NCBI GenBank assembly: GCA_016711875.1
Contig: JADJSD010000023.1
Location: 310,001-374,000, forward strand
Length of the DNA stretch: 64,000 nt
Direction: 5' to 3'
Origin: Betaproteobacteria bacterium
GTDB taxonomy: Bacteria > Pseudomonadota > Gammaproteobacteria > Burkholderiales > Usitatibacteraceae
Position 1 is the stretch's first letter; each line of letters opens with the position of its first letter. Position numbers and translations under genes: made by a program. Below the pieces are notes generated by a model, which worked only from the letters and a program-made list of their open reading frames with translations, had not been told where the DNA came from and ran no database searches. Below are positions 50,201 to 59,153 of the stretch, in pieces.

Positions 50201-52427
50201 TGCCACCGGCCGCCACGGTGAAGTTCGAGGGCGAGACGGTGCCGGCCAGGCCGGTGACGGTGGCGGTCCACGTCTTCGCGGCGCCCAGGGGGCTGCGCAG
50301 CGTGCGCGTGAACTGGCATTCACCCACGCAGGCGTTCTTCGCGAAACTCGGCAGGTTGAGGTTGGCGGGACTGCCGCCCAACGCCGGGTCGGCGGCCTGG
50401 AAATTCGCCAGCGTCTCGTTCATCACCAGGCCCGCATTGGCCGCGCGGTCGACGCGGATGCGGCCGCCTCCCATGTCGAAGGGCGTGGCGGCGGTGACGC
50501 CGTCTTCCTTGAGGACGGCGCGGGTCGTGGTCATCTCGAGCGCGGATTTCACTTCCATCGGCGTCCACGCTGGCTTGAGCTGGCGCAGCAGGAGCGCGGA
50601 GCCGGCGTTGTGCGGCGAGGCCATGGAGGTGCCGCTCAGAAGGCCCGTCAGTTGCTCGGAGCCCGTGATCGTCGTGCCCGCGAGGACGGCGAGGATGTTG
50701 ACGCCGGGCGCGGTGACGTCGGGCTTGAGCAGGTCGAGCCCTGCCGCCGGGCCGCGGGAACTGAAGGAGGCGAGAACGTCCGGCACGTTCGGCACGACGG
50801 TGGCCGGGAAGGGGATCGTCGCCGTCGCCGTCGCCGGATTGGCCGCGGCGAAGGCGGCGAGCGCGAGGCCGTCCGCCTGCAGGATGGCGAAGGCCGGGAC
50901 CGTCGTGCCCGGCACGGAGATGGAGAGGGCGCCGGCGGTGTTGTTCGCGATCAGCACGACGATGGCGCCCGCGGCTGACGCGTTATTGACCTTGACCGCG
51001 AAACTGCAGGTGCCGCGGTTCACGAGCGCGATGGCGCCCGCGAAGGTGCCCGCCGGATACGCGGCGCAGCCGTCGGAGGTGGTCGCGAAGCCCGGGCTTG
51101 CGATGAGTCGTGTCGATCCCGGGATCGACGTGCTGAAGGCGGTGCCTGCGGCGCCTTCGTTCATCGCGATGGCCGTGAGGTTTGCCGGAACCGGGGCCGG
51201 CCCGGTGACCGCCATCGTGGGGGAGAAGCCGGCGCGGCCGTGCTGCGCGGCCGCCGTCGAGGCCGTCCACGGCTCGTGGTGCCCCATGGTATTCGCGCCC
51301 GGCCCGGAGTTGCCCGCCGACGTCGCGACGTAGAGGCCGGCGTTCGTCGCGCTGAGGAAGGCGAGCGAGACCGCGTCGGTCCACGGCCCCTCGCCACCGC
51401 CGATGGAGAAGTTGATCGCGTCGACCACGCCGTCCGCGACGGCCTGGTTCACGGCGGCCACGGACGCCGTGTTGGGGCACGAGCCGCCGCCCGTCGAAAC
51501 GACCGTGTAGCAGACGTCATAGGCGATGACGTTCGCCCGGGGCGCGACGCCCTGGATGCGGCGCGTGACGCCGGAGACGACGACGTCGCGGCGGTTGCCG
51601 GCCACCGTCGAGGCCGTGTGGCTGCCGTGGCCGTTGGTGTCGCCGAAGCCGTCCTCCTCGCGCAGGCCCGACGTGGTGCAGGCATTGGTGGGCGCGCCGC
51701 AGACGTAGTCGTAGCCGCCGATGAGCTTCGCATTGCAGCGGCCCGCGTCGACGCCGCCCGCCGCGCAGGAGCCGAGGAACACGCCCGCGCCTAGCGGGTT
51801 CACGTGCGTATAGCCGTCGACGGGATCGACCGCCGTGAAGGAAGGGCTGCCGAAATTGATGCCGGTGTCCAGAATGCCGATCACCATGCCTTCGCCCTGC
51901 GCGGGGAAGGACGCGCCGGCGGCCGAGCCGTTCCAGATCGCGGGTGCGCCGATGAGCGCGGGGCCCACGTCCGTGTCGACGGGAACGTCGCGCACGGGAT
52001 CGAGCAGCAGCACCTCGGGCATTCTCCTCACGGCCATGGCCTCGGCCGGCGAGAGCGTCGTGACGATGGAATTGAGCGCGTGCTGCGTGCGCATCTGAAC
52101 CGAGAGCGTGCGGCCGAGCGCCTGCCCGATCTTCGCCTCGGTCTCCTGCTGGCGGCCGCGGAGGTAGTCCACGTAGGCGCGCGCGCCTGCGCTCTTCACG
52201 TCGAGGCGGTTCTTGCCCTGCAGCGACTGGGGAACCGGGATGCCGGCGACGCCGCCGCGGTATTGCGCAAGCGGCGCTTCCCGGAATACGACGATGTAGC
52301 GGTCCGTCTTCGCTTCCATCGCCGACGTGTCGGCCCTCGCTGCCGGAAGGGGAGCGAGGCCGGCCAGGGCGATGAAGGCCATGGCGACGGCGGCAAGGTA
52401 ACGGGCGGGAAGGATCTGTCGGTTCAT
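47247..52427 (-). CDS. Giant secreted subtilisin-like protease (S8) with PA, Ig-like and DUF4214 domains
   Basis: 1726 residues. Signal peptide (cleavage near PAARADTS), I9-type inhibitor prodomain (~40-150), S8 catalytic domain with Asp187 (GILDTGIN), His267 (NGHGSHTAS), Asn in ATSAGNSG, Ser601 (LLSGTSMASPH), and an inserted PA domain (~430-540). Next come an Fn3-like domain, DVAIFAG-type and filamin/Ig-like repeats, a WSGGGCSGTGTC segment and an ASPID-type choice-of-anchor module. The last ~250 residues hold DUF4214 repeats (YYRSILRRAPDAGGKAFWES, FYRGLLSRLPDDGGLASW, LYNAFLRRGGDLGGVQFW), often found in large S-layer-like or secreted adhesins. Probably a surface or extracellular protease. Confidence 0.93.
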   Translation of the reverse strand: MNRQILPARYLAAVAMAFIALAGLAPLPAARADTSAMEAKTDRYIVVFREAPLAQYRGGVAGIPVPQSLQGKNRLDVKSAGARAYVDYLRGRQQETEAKIGQALGRTLSVQMRTQHALNSIVTTLSPAEAMAVRRMPEVLLLDPVRDVPVDTDVGPALIGAPAIWNGSAAGASFPAQGEGMVIGILDTGINFGSPSFTAVDPVDGYTHVNPLGAGVFLGSCAAGGVDAGRCNAKLIGGYDYVCGAPTNACTTSGLREEDGFGDTNGHGSHTASTVAGNRRDVVVSGVTRRIQGVAPRANVIAYDVCYTVVSTGGGSCPNTASVAAVNQAVADGVVDAINFSIGGGEGPWTDAVSLAFLSATNAGLYVATSAGNSGPGANTMGHHEPWTASTAAAQHGRAGFSPTMAVTGPAPVPANLTAIAMNEGAAGTAFSTSIPGSTRLIASPGFATTSDGCAAYPAGTFAGAIALVNRGTCSFAVKVNNASAAGAIVVLIANNTAGALSISVPGTTVPAFAILQADGLALAAFAAANPATATATIPFPATVVPNVPDVLASFSSRGPAAGLDLLKPDVTAPGVNILAVLAGTTITGSEQLTGLLSGTSMASPHNAGSALLLRQLKPAWTPMEVKSALEMTTTRAVLKEDGVTAATPFDMGGGRIRVDRAANAGLVMNETLANFQAADPALGGSPANLNLPSFAKNACVGECQFTRTLRSPLGAAKTWTATVTGLAGTVSPSNFTVAAGGTQSITVTLDTSAIPPDGVFRFGWVELQPQGGTADDKLTLPLAIKVPPPLITLTPATQDVAIFAGQTGSAAYSIGNAGGFSLAYTIGSTGQGATTVTNADNTGVGSGFRGTSYTDPATAGANAQLAADDFTIAVPTTITSLFAQGFVVSGLALDAVATNITWAIYPDNGAGLPTGNPIQGPLGAEAWQYTASPTSAGVSTAGNNISLDLPAAGRSLTLAPGRYWVMIYTRSTFANRWAWLGSNGGSGGFASITVSTTNTGAWVTNATFSGLALKVTGTVACGAPWIGATTPASGTLAGGASQPVSTALSAANLAAGTYTGSVCINSNDPATPQAAETIRLTVTTPPAGTAAKLAFTTVPSANVTAGVAFAQQPVVTVQDVANATVPGFATPVTLSVASGAGTVQCDANPVTPVGGVATFSGCRINGIGTVTLRAASGTIPDSTTNPIVNVAAGPASQLGFSTQPGGGPGGTAWAAQPAVTVRDAGGNTVTGSAAPVALAITTPAGATLACTANPLAATSGVATFAGCRIDKAGTYTLTATSAGLGAATSVAITIQPLSLSVTKAGAGSGTVTSSPAGIDCGATCSAGFDAGTAVTLTASPAGGSIFAGWSGGGCSGTGTCNVTMDAAKAVTGTFNGAGAAITPSPASLDFGGQSMNTTAPTQAVTITNTGGTPVTVSSVTASTHFAVTHDCATVAVGATCIANVAFTPTAEGSLNGTLTVQSSAGPVTVPLAGTGERSLVTHYYRSILRRAPDAGGKAFWESEKVRLPSLGANVNETWYAMATFFYFSSEYQSFNRDDTGFVTDLYNTFFNRSADGGGLTFWTGLLSQGMPREVVLVSFMFSTEFQTFTQAIFGNVQARKEVDTVVDFYRGLLSRLPDDGGLASWVGQFRLAQCAGAGAVYTTVESISSAFANGGEYAARNRTNAQYVGDLYNAFLRRGGDLGGVQFWISQLTAGATRSAIRQQFIASPEFTNRVNAIIAEGCIP

Positions 52428-52623
52428 GGAGGATCTCTTTTCTTTTCCTTGTTGTTCGGTGAACCCGACGCCCCGGCGACGGAGCGGTCATCCCTGCGCT
52501 GAAGGGGCGATTCTGCTTGAGCGCAGGCCCTGTGCCAACTCTTTTCCTGTCGCCGCCGGGCGACGACGAATGCGGGGCTGTGGAGCGGTAGAATCCCCTG
52601 AACCGATGGAGACACGACACGCC

Positions 52624-53601
52624 ATGCGCCCCGCCCCTTGCCTTTTCTTCTTCTGCGCTTTCGCGGCGCTGTCCGTGGCCGCCCAGGAATCGAAGCCCTG
52701 GCTCGAATCCCAGGGCCTCGAAGCCGCCTCGTGGAAATCGTTCCAGGAATTCGAGGCGGTCGTCGCGCGCATCCCGAACGCGAAGGATCCGCCCGGCCCG
52801 CAGGAGCGGCTCATCGTCTTCCGGCAAGGCAAGCCGGTCCTGCAGGTGACGGACAAGGACGGCATCGAGGCCGCCTCGCGACTCACGCTGCACTCCCTGG
52901 GCCGCGACCTCGACGGCGATGGCCAGCCCGACCTGCACTTCTCCGCCTACTCGGGCGGCGCGCACTGCTGCACGACGCACTTCGTCTACAAGGTGAAGCC
53001 CGCCGTGAAGCGCCTGGCCGTCTACGCGGCGAAGAACCTGGGGGGCACCGACTTCGTCGACCTGCCCGGCCGCAAGACGCCCGTGATGGTGAGCGCGGAC
53101 GACACCTCGGCGTACGTCTTCGCGCCTTACGCGAGTTCCTATTTTCCGGTCGCGGTCCTGGAGGTCTCGCCCAAGGGCAGGTTCCAGTTCGCGGGCGATC
53201 TCATGCGCGGCAAGCTGCCCGGCGAGCCGCCGCCCGTGTGCGCGCAGCCCGCGGCCACGGCGAACCCGTGGCTCAAGGATCGCTGCGGCGAGTTCACGAG
53301 CGCCAAGCGCAAGGCCCGCACGCAGGAGATCCAGGCGAAGCTGCGCGAGATCAAGAGCCAGCGCTCGGCCGACAAGCTCAAGTGGGACGACTACTTCGCC
53401 ACGGGCGTGCTCTCCGCCGTGGCCGCCGAGATGAACCGCTACGCTTACACGGGCTTCGGTGCGGCGGGCATGAACTGGCTGGAGACCGTCTGGCCCGGCA
53501 ACGACGCGATCAAGGTGCAGTTCCTCGCGAAGCTGCGCGAGACGCGCGTGAAGAGCGCGTTCGCCGACGACCTGCGGGTGCTCTCGACCGACACGCGTTA
53601 G
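52624..53601 (+). CDS. Exported protein of unknown function with Asp-rich repeat-like loop
   Basis: 325 residues. Signal peptide (LFFFCAFAALSVAAQ), then a beta-rich N-terminal half containing GRDLDGDGQPDLHFSAYSGGAHCC, an FG-GAP/calcium-like DxDxDGxPD loop followed by a CC pair, as in families of periplasmic repeat-containing proteins. The C-terminal half is helical (AKRKARTQEIQAKLREIKSQRSADKLKWDDYFATGVL). No named family recognised. A further in-frame ATG at 52606 is possible. It is divergent from the subtilase gene and upstream of lysC. Confidence 0.8.
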   Translation: MRPAPCLFFFCAFAALSVAAQESKPWLESQGLEAASWKSFQEFEAVVARIPNAKDPPGPQERLIVFRQGKPVLQVTDKDGIEAASRLTLHSLGRDLDGDGQPDLHFSAYSGGAHCCTTHFVYKVKPAVKRLAVYAAKNLGGTDFVDLPGRKTPVMVSADDTSAYVFAPYASSYFPVAVLEVSPKGRFQFAGDLMRGKLPGEPPPVCAQPAATANPWLKDRCGEFTSAKRKARTQEIQAKLREIKSQRSADKLKWDDYFATGVLSAVAAEMNRYAYTGFGAAGMNWLETVWPGNDAIKVQFLAKLRETRVKSAFADDLRVLSTDTR

Positions 53602-53685
53602 CGGCGATTGCTGCGGCGCACAAGCCGCGGCGGCCGGGGTAGAATGCGGGTCCCGTTCTCGCATCCCCAAGCGGCATTCCCGACC

Positions 53686-54945
53686 GTGTCCCTCATCGTC
53701 CAGAAGTACGGCGGCACCTCCATGGGCAGCCCCGAGCGCATCCGCGAGGTCGCGCGCCGGGTCGAGCGCTTCGTGAAGGAAGGCCACCAGCTCGTCGTCG
53801 TGGTCTCGGCCATGTCCGGCGAGACCAACCGGCTCCTCGGCCTCGCGAAGGAGCTGAACCCCGAACCCGATCCGCGCGAGATCGACGTCATCGCCTCCAC
53901 GGGCGAGCAGGTGTCGATCGGACTCCTCGCCATCGCCTTGCACAGGCTCGGCCTCAAGGCGAAGAGCTACACGGGCTTCCAGGTGAGGATACTCACCGAC
54001 GAGGCCTACTCGAAGGCGCGCATCCTTTCCATCGACGAGACGAACATCCGCAAGGATCTCGACGAGGGCAACGTCGTCGTCGTGGCCGGCTTCCAGGGCA
54101 TCGACGCCAAGGGGAACATCACGACGCTCGGCCGCGGAGGATCGGACACCACGGGCGTCGCCATCGCGGCCGCCCTCACCGCCGACGAGTGCCAGATCTA
54201 CACCGACGTCGACGGCGTCTACACCACCGACCCGCGCGTGGTGCCCGACGCGCGCCGGCTCGACACCATCACCTTCGAGGAAATGCTCGAGCTCGCGAGC
54301 CTGGGCTCGAAGGTGCTGCAGATCCGCTCGGTGGAATTCGCGGGCAAGTACAAGGTGAAGCTCCGGGTGCTCTCCTCGTTCACGGACGTGAACTCGACGG
54401 ACATGGGCACCCTCATCACGTTCGAGGAAGACCAAGCCATGGAACAGGCCATCATCTCCGGCATCGCGTTCAACCGCGACGAGGCCAAGATCACCGTGCG
54501 GGGCGTGCCCGACAAGCCCGGCATCGCCTTCCTCATCCTCGGCCCCGTGGCGGATGCCAACATCGACGTGGACATGATCATCCAGAACGCCTCGCTCGAG
54601 GGGCTCACGGACTTCTCGTTCACCGTCCACCGGGGCGAATTCAAGCGCGCCATGCAGGTGCTCGAGGAGAAGGTGAAGCCCGCCACGGGCGCGCGCGAGG
54701 TGGTCGGCGACGACCGCATCGCCAAGGTCTCGCTCGTGGGCATCGGCATGCGCACGCACGCGGGCATCGCCTCGCGCATGTTCGGGGCCCTCGCCCGCGA
54801 GAACGTGAACATCCAGATGATCTCCACCTCCGAGATCAAGACCTCGGTCGTGGTCGACGAGAAATACATGGAGCTCGCCGTGCGCGTCCTGCACCGCGAG
54901 TTCGAGCTCGACAAGGCCCCCGTCGAAGAGAAGATGAAGCCCTGA
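53686..54945 (+). CDS. lysC: Aspartate kinase
   Basis: First enzyme of the aspartate pathway (Lys, Met, Thr, diaminopimelate). 419 residues from the GTG at 53686, chosen because it gives the standard start SLIVQKYGGTSMGSPERI. Amino-acid kinase domain includes GRGGSDTTGVAIAAAL and DVDGVYTTDPR. Two C-terminal ACT domains follow (residues ~270-400; ISTSEIKTSVVV). The monofunctional alpha-type length and ACT tandem suggest feedback control by Lys and Thr, as usual in betaproteobacteria. An upstream ATG at 53644 is less likely. Confidence 0.96.
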   Translation: MSLIVQKYGGTSMGSPERIREVARRVERFVKEGHQLVVVVSAMSGETNRLLGLAKELNPEPDPREIDVIASTGEQVSIGLLAIALHRLGLKAKSYTGFQVRILTDEAYSKARILSIDETNIRKDLDEGNVVVVAGFQGIDAKGNITTLGRGGSDTTGVAIAAALTADECQIYTDVDGVYTTDPRVVPDARRLDTITFEEMLELASLGSKVLQIRSVEFAGKYKVKLRVLSSFTDVNSTDMGTLITFEEDQAMEQAIISGIAFNRDEAKITVRGVPDKPGIAFLILGPVADANIDVDMIIQNASLEGLTDFSFTVHRGEFKRAMQVLEEKVKPATGAREVVGDDRIAKVSLVGIGMRTHAGIASRMFGALARENVNIQMISTSEIKTSVVVDEKYMELAVRVLHREFELDKAPVEEKMKP

Positions 54946-54962
54946 AACGGGAGAGTCCGCCC

Positions 54963-57073
54963 ATGAAACGCCTGCTCGCCGCCCTCGCCATGACCGCCTC
55001 CGCCCCCTTCGCGTTCGCCCAGGCCCCCGTCGACGACCCCTACCTCTGGCTGGAGGACGTCACGGGCGACAAGGCGATGGCCTGGGTGAAGGAGCAGAAC
55101 GCGAAGAGCCAGCCGGCCATCGAGTCGGACCCGGCCTTCAAGCCGCTCCTGGCCGCCTACACCGCCATCACCACCTCGCGCGATCGCATCCCGGGGGTCG
55201 CGAAGATGGGGGCGCACTACTACAACTTCTGGCAGGACGCGAAGAACCCCCGCGGCCTGTGGCGCCGCACGACGCTCGAGGAATACCGCAAGGCCGAGCC
55301 GAAGTGGGAAACCGTCCTGGACCTCGACCGGCTCTCGGCGGCCGAGGGCGAGAAATGGGCGTGGAAGGGCGGCCAGTGCCTCTACCCCGCCTACGAGCGC
55401 TGCCTCGTCTCGCTCTCGCGCGGCGGCGGCGATGCCGTCGAGATCCGCGAGTTCGACACCGTGAAGAAGGCCTTCGTCGACGGCGGTTTCCGCCTGCCGG
55501 AATCGAAGGGCGGCGTCGCCTGGATCGACGGGAACACGATCTACGCCGCACGCGATTTCGGCGCCGGCACGATGTCGCGCTCGGGCTACCCGCGGCAGGT
55601 GAAGCGCCTCGCGCGCGGGCAGGCGATCGCGGCCGCTCCCGTCGTCTTCGAGGTCTCCGCCGAGGACATGGGCGCCTGGCCGTCCGTGGAGCACGAGAAG
55701 GGCTACCGCATCGAATCGATGACGCGCGCCATCTCCACGCGCAACTCGGAATCGTTCGTCCGGGTGGGCGACTCGTACACGAAGCTCGACCTGCCGTCGT
55801 CGTCCGAAAAGAGCATCTCTGCGCGCAAGCTCTATGTGCGGCTTCGCGAGGATTGGGAGCCCGCGAGCATCGCGTTCAAGCCCGGCACGCTCCTCACCAT
55901 CGATCTCGAAGCCTTCCTGGGCGGGGATCGGGAGTTCGAGGTGCTCTTCACGCCGGGACCGCGGACGGCGCTCGCCACGCCCTCGGGCGGCTGGGAATCG
56001 CCTCGCACGTGGTGCTCAAGTCGATGGTGCTGCTCAACGTGCTGGACAACGTGAGGAGCCGAATCTACGAGGTGAAGCGCGGCGAGCACGGCAAGTGGGT
56101 CCCGCGCGAGGTTGCCGTCCCGCCGTACTCGACCATCCAGGTGAGCGCGCTGGATCGCCGCGAGAGCGACGACTACCAGATGACCGTCGCGAATTTCACC
56201 ACGCCGACCACGCTCTACTTCGCCAAGGGCGGCACGGACGCGCGGGAGAAGATGAAGTCGACGCCGGCGTTCTTCGACGCCACGGGCCTCAGGATCTCCC
56301 AGCACGAGGCCACCTCGAAGGACGGCACGAAGATCCCCTACTTCCAGGTGATGCGCGAGAGCGCGAAAGCGGACGGCTCGAACCCCACGATCCTCTACGG
56401 CTACGGCGGGTTCGAAGTCTCGCAGTTGCCCAGTTACTCGGGATTCGTCGGCAAGGGCTGGCTCGAGAAGGGCGGCATCTGGGTGCTCGCGAACCTGCGC
56501 GGCGGCGGCGAGTTCGGCCCGCAGTGGAACTTCACGGCGCGCCGCGAGGGCCGGCAGAAGACGCACGACGATTTCGCCGCCGTGGCGGAGGACCTCATCC
56601 GGCGGAAGGTGACTTCGCCCGCGAAGCTCGGCATCTTCGGCGGCAGCCAGGGCGGCCTCCTCGTCGCTGCGACGCTCCTGCAGCGGCCGGAACTCTTCGG
56701 CGCGGTGGTGTCCACCGTGCCCCTCATGGACATGAAGCGCTACCACAAGCTCCTGGCCGGCGCCTCGTGGATGGGCGAGTACGGCGACCCGGACAAGGCC
56801 GAGGACTGGGCCTTCATCTCGAAGTACTCGCCCTATCAGAACGTGAAGAAGGACGCGAAGTACCCGCAGATGCTCATCACCACCTCCACGCGGGACGACC
56901 GGGTTCACCCCGGCCATGCCCGCAAGATGGCGGCGCTGATGCAGTCCTACGGTCACCCGACCACCTACTTCGAGTACACCGAGGGCGGCCACGGCTCGGG
57001 CACCACGCCGCAGCAGACCGCCTACACCTTCGCCTTCATCTACACGTACTTCGCGCGCGCCCTGATGAAATAG
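54963..57073 (+). pseudogene. Secreted prolyl oligopeptidase (S9A), interrupted by a 1-base frameshift
   Basis: Periplasmic peptidase that cuts after proline in short peptides. Signal peptide (MKRLLAALAMTASAPFAFAQ) and the N-terminal propeller (DPYLWLEDVTGDKAMAWVKEQN...) read from 54963 to PSGGW at ~55995. The catalytic part reads in the next frame. Restoring one base in GGCGGCTGG (55988-55994) gives SGGLGIASHVVLKSMVL and 703 residues, normal for the family. Nucleophile GGSQGG, Asp in STRDDRVHPGHA and His in EGGHGSG are all intact, so a consensus error is likely. Starts 17 bp after lysC. Confidence 0.88.
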
Positions 57074-57118
57074 CCGGCGCCCCCCTGCGTGGCGGGGGTG
57101 GTAGAATTCGCCTTGCCC

Positions 57119-57212
57119 GGAGAGATGACCGAGTGGCCGAAGGTGGCGCCCTGCTAAGGCGTTATGTGGGCTTAAACCTGCATCGAGGGTTCGAATCCCT
57201 CTCTCTCCGCCA
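57119..57212 (+). tRNA. tRNA-Ser (anticodon GCT)
   Basis: 94 nt including an encoded CCA. The acceptor GGAGAGA pairs with TCTCTCC; the anticodon arm CGCC-CTGCTAA-GGCG gives anticodon GCT (reads AGC/AGU). Long variable arm and T loop GGTTCGAATCC are present. A TAGAAT lies ~17 bp upstream. On the other strand the Crp-family ORF reads into its 3' half. Confidence 0.97.
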
Positions 57213-58020
57213 GAGATCGCGACGACCCCCGGGCCGTCACCCGAAACCCCGCCCCGGCGGGGTTTCGTCCATCCGGGCTCGCCGCGGACGAAGCGTGCGG
57301 CCAGGCCGACGATCCGTTGCGCAGCTGGTCGTAGGCTTGCTGGACGACGCCGTAGCACTCGCAACTGCGCTTCTCCAGCCCGCTCCGGTCGATGACCTCG
57401 ATCCGCCCGCGGCCACACCGGATGAAGCCTTCCCGCTGCAGTTTCAGGGCGGCAACGCTCACCCCTTCGCGGCGAACACCGAGCATGCCCGCGATGCGTT
57501 CATGCGTCATCCGGATCTCGTCGCCCGCCTGGCGATCGAGGTGCTGGAGCAGCCAGCGACACAATTGCGGGGCGAGGGCGTGGTGCCGGTGGCAGGCCGA
57601 GTTCTGCGCCATGTGCACGAAAAGCGCCTGGGTGTAGCGCAGCAACTGCTGCATGACGGGCGGGCAGTCGCGCGCCAGGTCGGCGATGTCGCGCGCACTC
57701 ATGCGCCAGGCGAGGCCCGGTCGCTGCACGATGGCGCTGCTCAGCGCCTTTCCGCCGCCCATGAAGGCGCAGACACCGACCACGCCTTCCGCGCCGACCA
57801 CGGCCGCCTCGGCGTAGGCACCGTCGAGCACGGGCGAGGCCAGCGAGACGACCGCGGTGACCGGAAAGTGAACGTGGCGCTGGACGGTCCCGGCCTCGTA
57901 GAGCACCGCGCCGGCCTCCAGGTCCACGGACTCGATCAGGGGTTGCAGGATCGCGGAGACTTCGGGCGGCAGCGAGGCGAGCAAGTGATTGTCCGGCGGG
58001 GGCTTGCAGGTGGCATTCAT
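57172..58020 (-). CDS. Crp/Fnr-family transcriptional regulator (C-terminus runs into tRNA-Ser antisense)
   Basis: The first ~232 residues are a normal Crp/Fnr protein: cyclic-nucleotide-like sensor domain, dimer helix, and HTH with MTHERIAGMLGVRREGVSVAALKLQREGFI, ending CECYGVVQQAYDQLRNG. The remaining ~48 residues are low-complexity and end SLAEREGFEPSMQV, an antisense translation of tRNA-Ser. Therefore the natural stop has been lost or shifted, or the start of the tail marks an indel. ATG at 58020 is preferred over TTG at 58035. Neighbour of a second Crp/Fnr gene; the controlled genes are not evident. Confidence 0.8.
   Translation of the reverse strand: MNATCKPPPDNHLLASLPPEVSAILQPLIESVDLEAGAVLYEAGTVQRHVHFPVTAVVSLASPVLDGAYAEAAVVGAEGVVGVCAFMGGGKALSSAIVQRPGLAWRMSARDIADLARDCPPVMQQLLRYTQALFVHMAQNSACHRHHALAPQLCRWLLQHLDRQAGDEIRMTHERIAGMLGVRREGVSVAALKLQREGFIRCGRGRIEVIDRSGLEKRSCECYGVVQQAYDQLRNGSSAWPHASSAASPDGRNPAGAGFRVTARGSSRSLAEREGFEPSMQV
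57243..57266. terminator. Hairpin after tRNA-Ser(GCT)
   Basis: GAAACCCCG / CGGGGTTTC with a 6-nt loop, 30 bp after the tRNA end. It could terminate the tRNA transcript on the plus strand and the Crp-family transcript on the minus strand. It lies inside the dubious C-terminal tail of the Crp ORF, which supports that tail not being native. Confidence 0.5.
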
Positions 58021-58147
58021 GAACGGCGCCCTCAATGGATACCCCGGGGGGGGTCGATGGACGCCAATTTAGGGCCGGGGGGGCGCGGGAGCCGTGTCAA
58101 AAGACACAAGCACCCCGACGCGAATCGTCGCCGGGCGGCGACGGCGA

Positions 58148-58930
58148 TCAGACGAGAGGCCGCGCCGGTGGGCGGCCGTCGCCGTAGAGGTCGGCCAATC
58201 GCGCCATCGCCTTGACGTCGCGCAGGAAGAGGCGCCCATCGGCTATCCGGTGCAGGCCGCGCCGCTCGAGCTTGCGCAGCGTCTTGTTGGTGTGCACGAG
58301 CGAAAGGCCCCGGCCATCGGCGATGTGCTGCTGCGTCAGCGGAAAGGGAACGCCGCCCGCGCCGGCGTCCGGCTGCAGCGCGCCTGCGCGCTTGAACAGC
58401 AGGATGAGCATCGAGGCGATGCGCTCCTCCGCGCTGCGACGCCCGACCGACAGCAGCGTGTCGTCGACCATCGACTCCTCGTGGGCCGTCAGCCAGGTGA
58501 CGTTGAAGCCCATCATCGGGCTGCGCCGGTGCAGTTCCCAGAGCGCATCGCGCTGGAACACGCAGAAGAGCGCGTCGGTGAGCGTCTCGACCCCGTGGGC
58601 CGCGGCATCGCCCATCTTCTGCTGCACGCCGATGAAATCACCGGCCAGCAGGAAGCTGAGGATCTGCCGGCGGCCGTCGCTCAGCGTCTTGTAGCGGAAG
58701 GCCCAGCCCTGCAGCAGCGTGTAGAGCGGCGCGTCGGTCTGGCCTTCGTGGATCAGCGATTCGCCGGTGGCGAGGCGTCGCTCGCGGCGCTTGAGCGACT
58801 GCACCAGCTCGAGTTCTTCCCCCGTCGGCTCGTGGAACAGCTTCAGCTGCCGCAAGGGGCAGTCCCGGCAGGCCGTCTCGGCGACAGATTCGGGAATGGC
58901 CCCGGGGGGCGGGGGCGCGGGCGAGTTCAT
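58148..58930 (-). CDS. Crp/Fnr-family transcriptional regulator
   Basis: 260 residues. The N-terminal CRDCPLRQLKLF resembles FNR-type leading cysteines, though only two Cys are spaced here, so an oxygen-sensing FeS cluster is not assured. The sensor domain (ESLIHEGQTDAPLYTLLQGWAFRYKTLSDGRRQILSFLLAGDFIG) and the winged HTH (LTQQHIADGRGLSLVHTNKTLRKLERRGLH) follow. It shares the domain plan, but little close sequence, with the neighbour at 57172-58020. Divergent from the DUF4398 lipoprotein gene across 223 bp. Confidence 0.9.
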   Translation of the reverse strand: MNSPAPPPPGAIPESVAETACRDCPLRQLKLFHEPTGEELELVQSLKRRERRLATGESLIHEGQTDAPLYTLLQGWAFRYKTLSDGRRQILSFLLAGDFIGVQQKMGDAAAHGVETLTDALFCVFQRDALWELHRRSPMMGFNVTWLTAHEESMVDDTLLSVGRRSAEERIASMLILLFKRAGALQPDAGAGGVPFPLTQQHIADGRGLSLVHTNKTLRKLERRGLHRIADGRLFLRDVKAMARLADLYGDGRPPARPLV

Positions 58931-59153
58931 GGCGCAGTGTCACGCAGCATGCCTGTGCTGTCGAGCGATCCGCGTCCGGGACGGCGCCGCGCCCGTGCTC
59001 CCGGCCTGCGTGCGGTGGCAGACGGACGCGGACCCTCCCGATCCCGCACTCTCCATTCCATCCCACGCGTCCGCCAACACGGCCCCGACGCCGGATGCGC
59101 CCCGCTTCCCTTTGCCGGGCGCGATGCAGGACAACACTTGCCCGAGGAAGACC
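58931..59153. other. Divergent gap between Crp/Fnr gene and DUF4398 gene
   Basis: 223 bp with no coding potential beyond shadows. The Crp/Fnr regulator and the lipoprotein gene start at either end. No clear TTGAT-N4-ATCAA or TGTGA-N6-TCACA palindrome was seen. Confidence 0.4.

Noticed and set aside
51517..54894. 1125-codon antisense frame over lysC and the subtilase N-terminus
   Set aside because: Overlaps two well-supported genes; residue pattern is the typical His/Asp/Val-Arg/Glu shadow.
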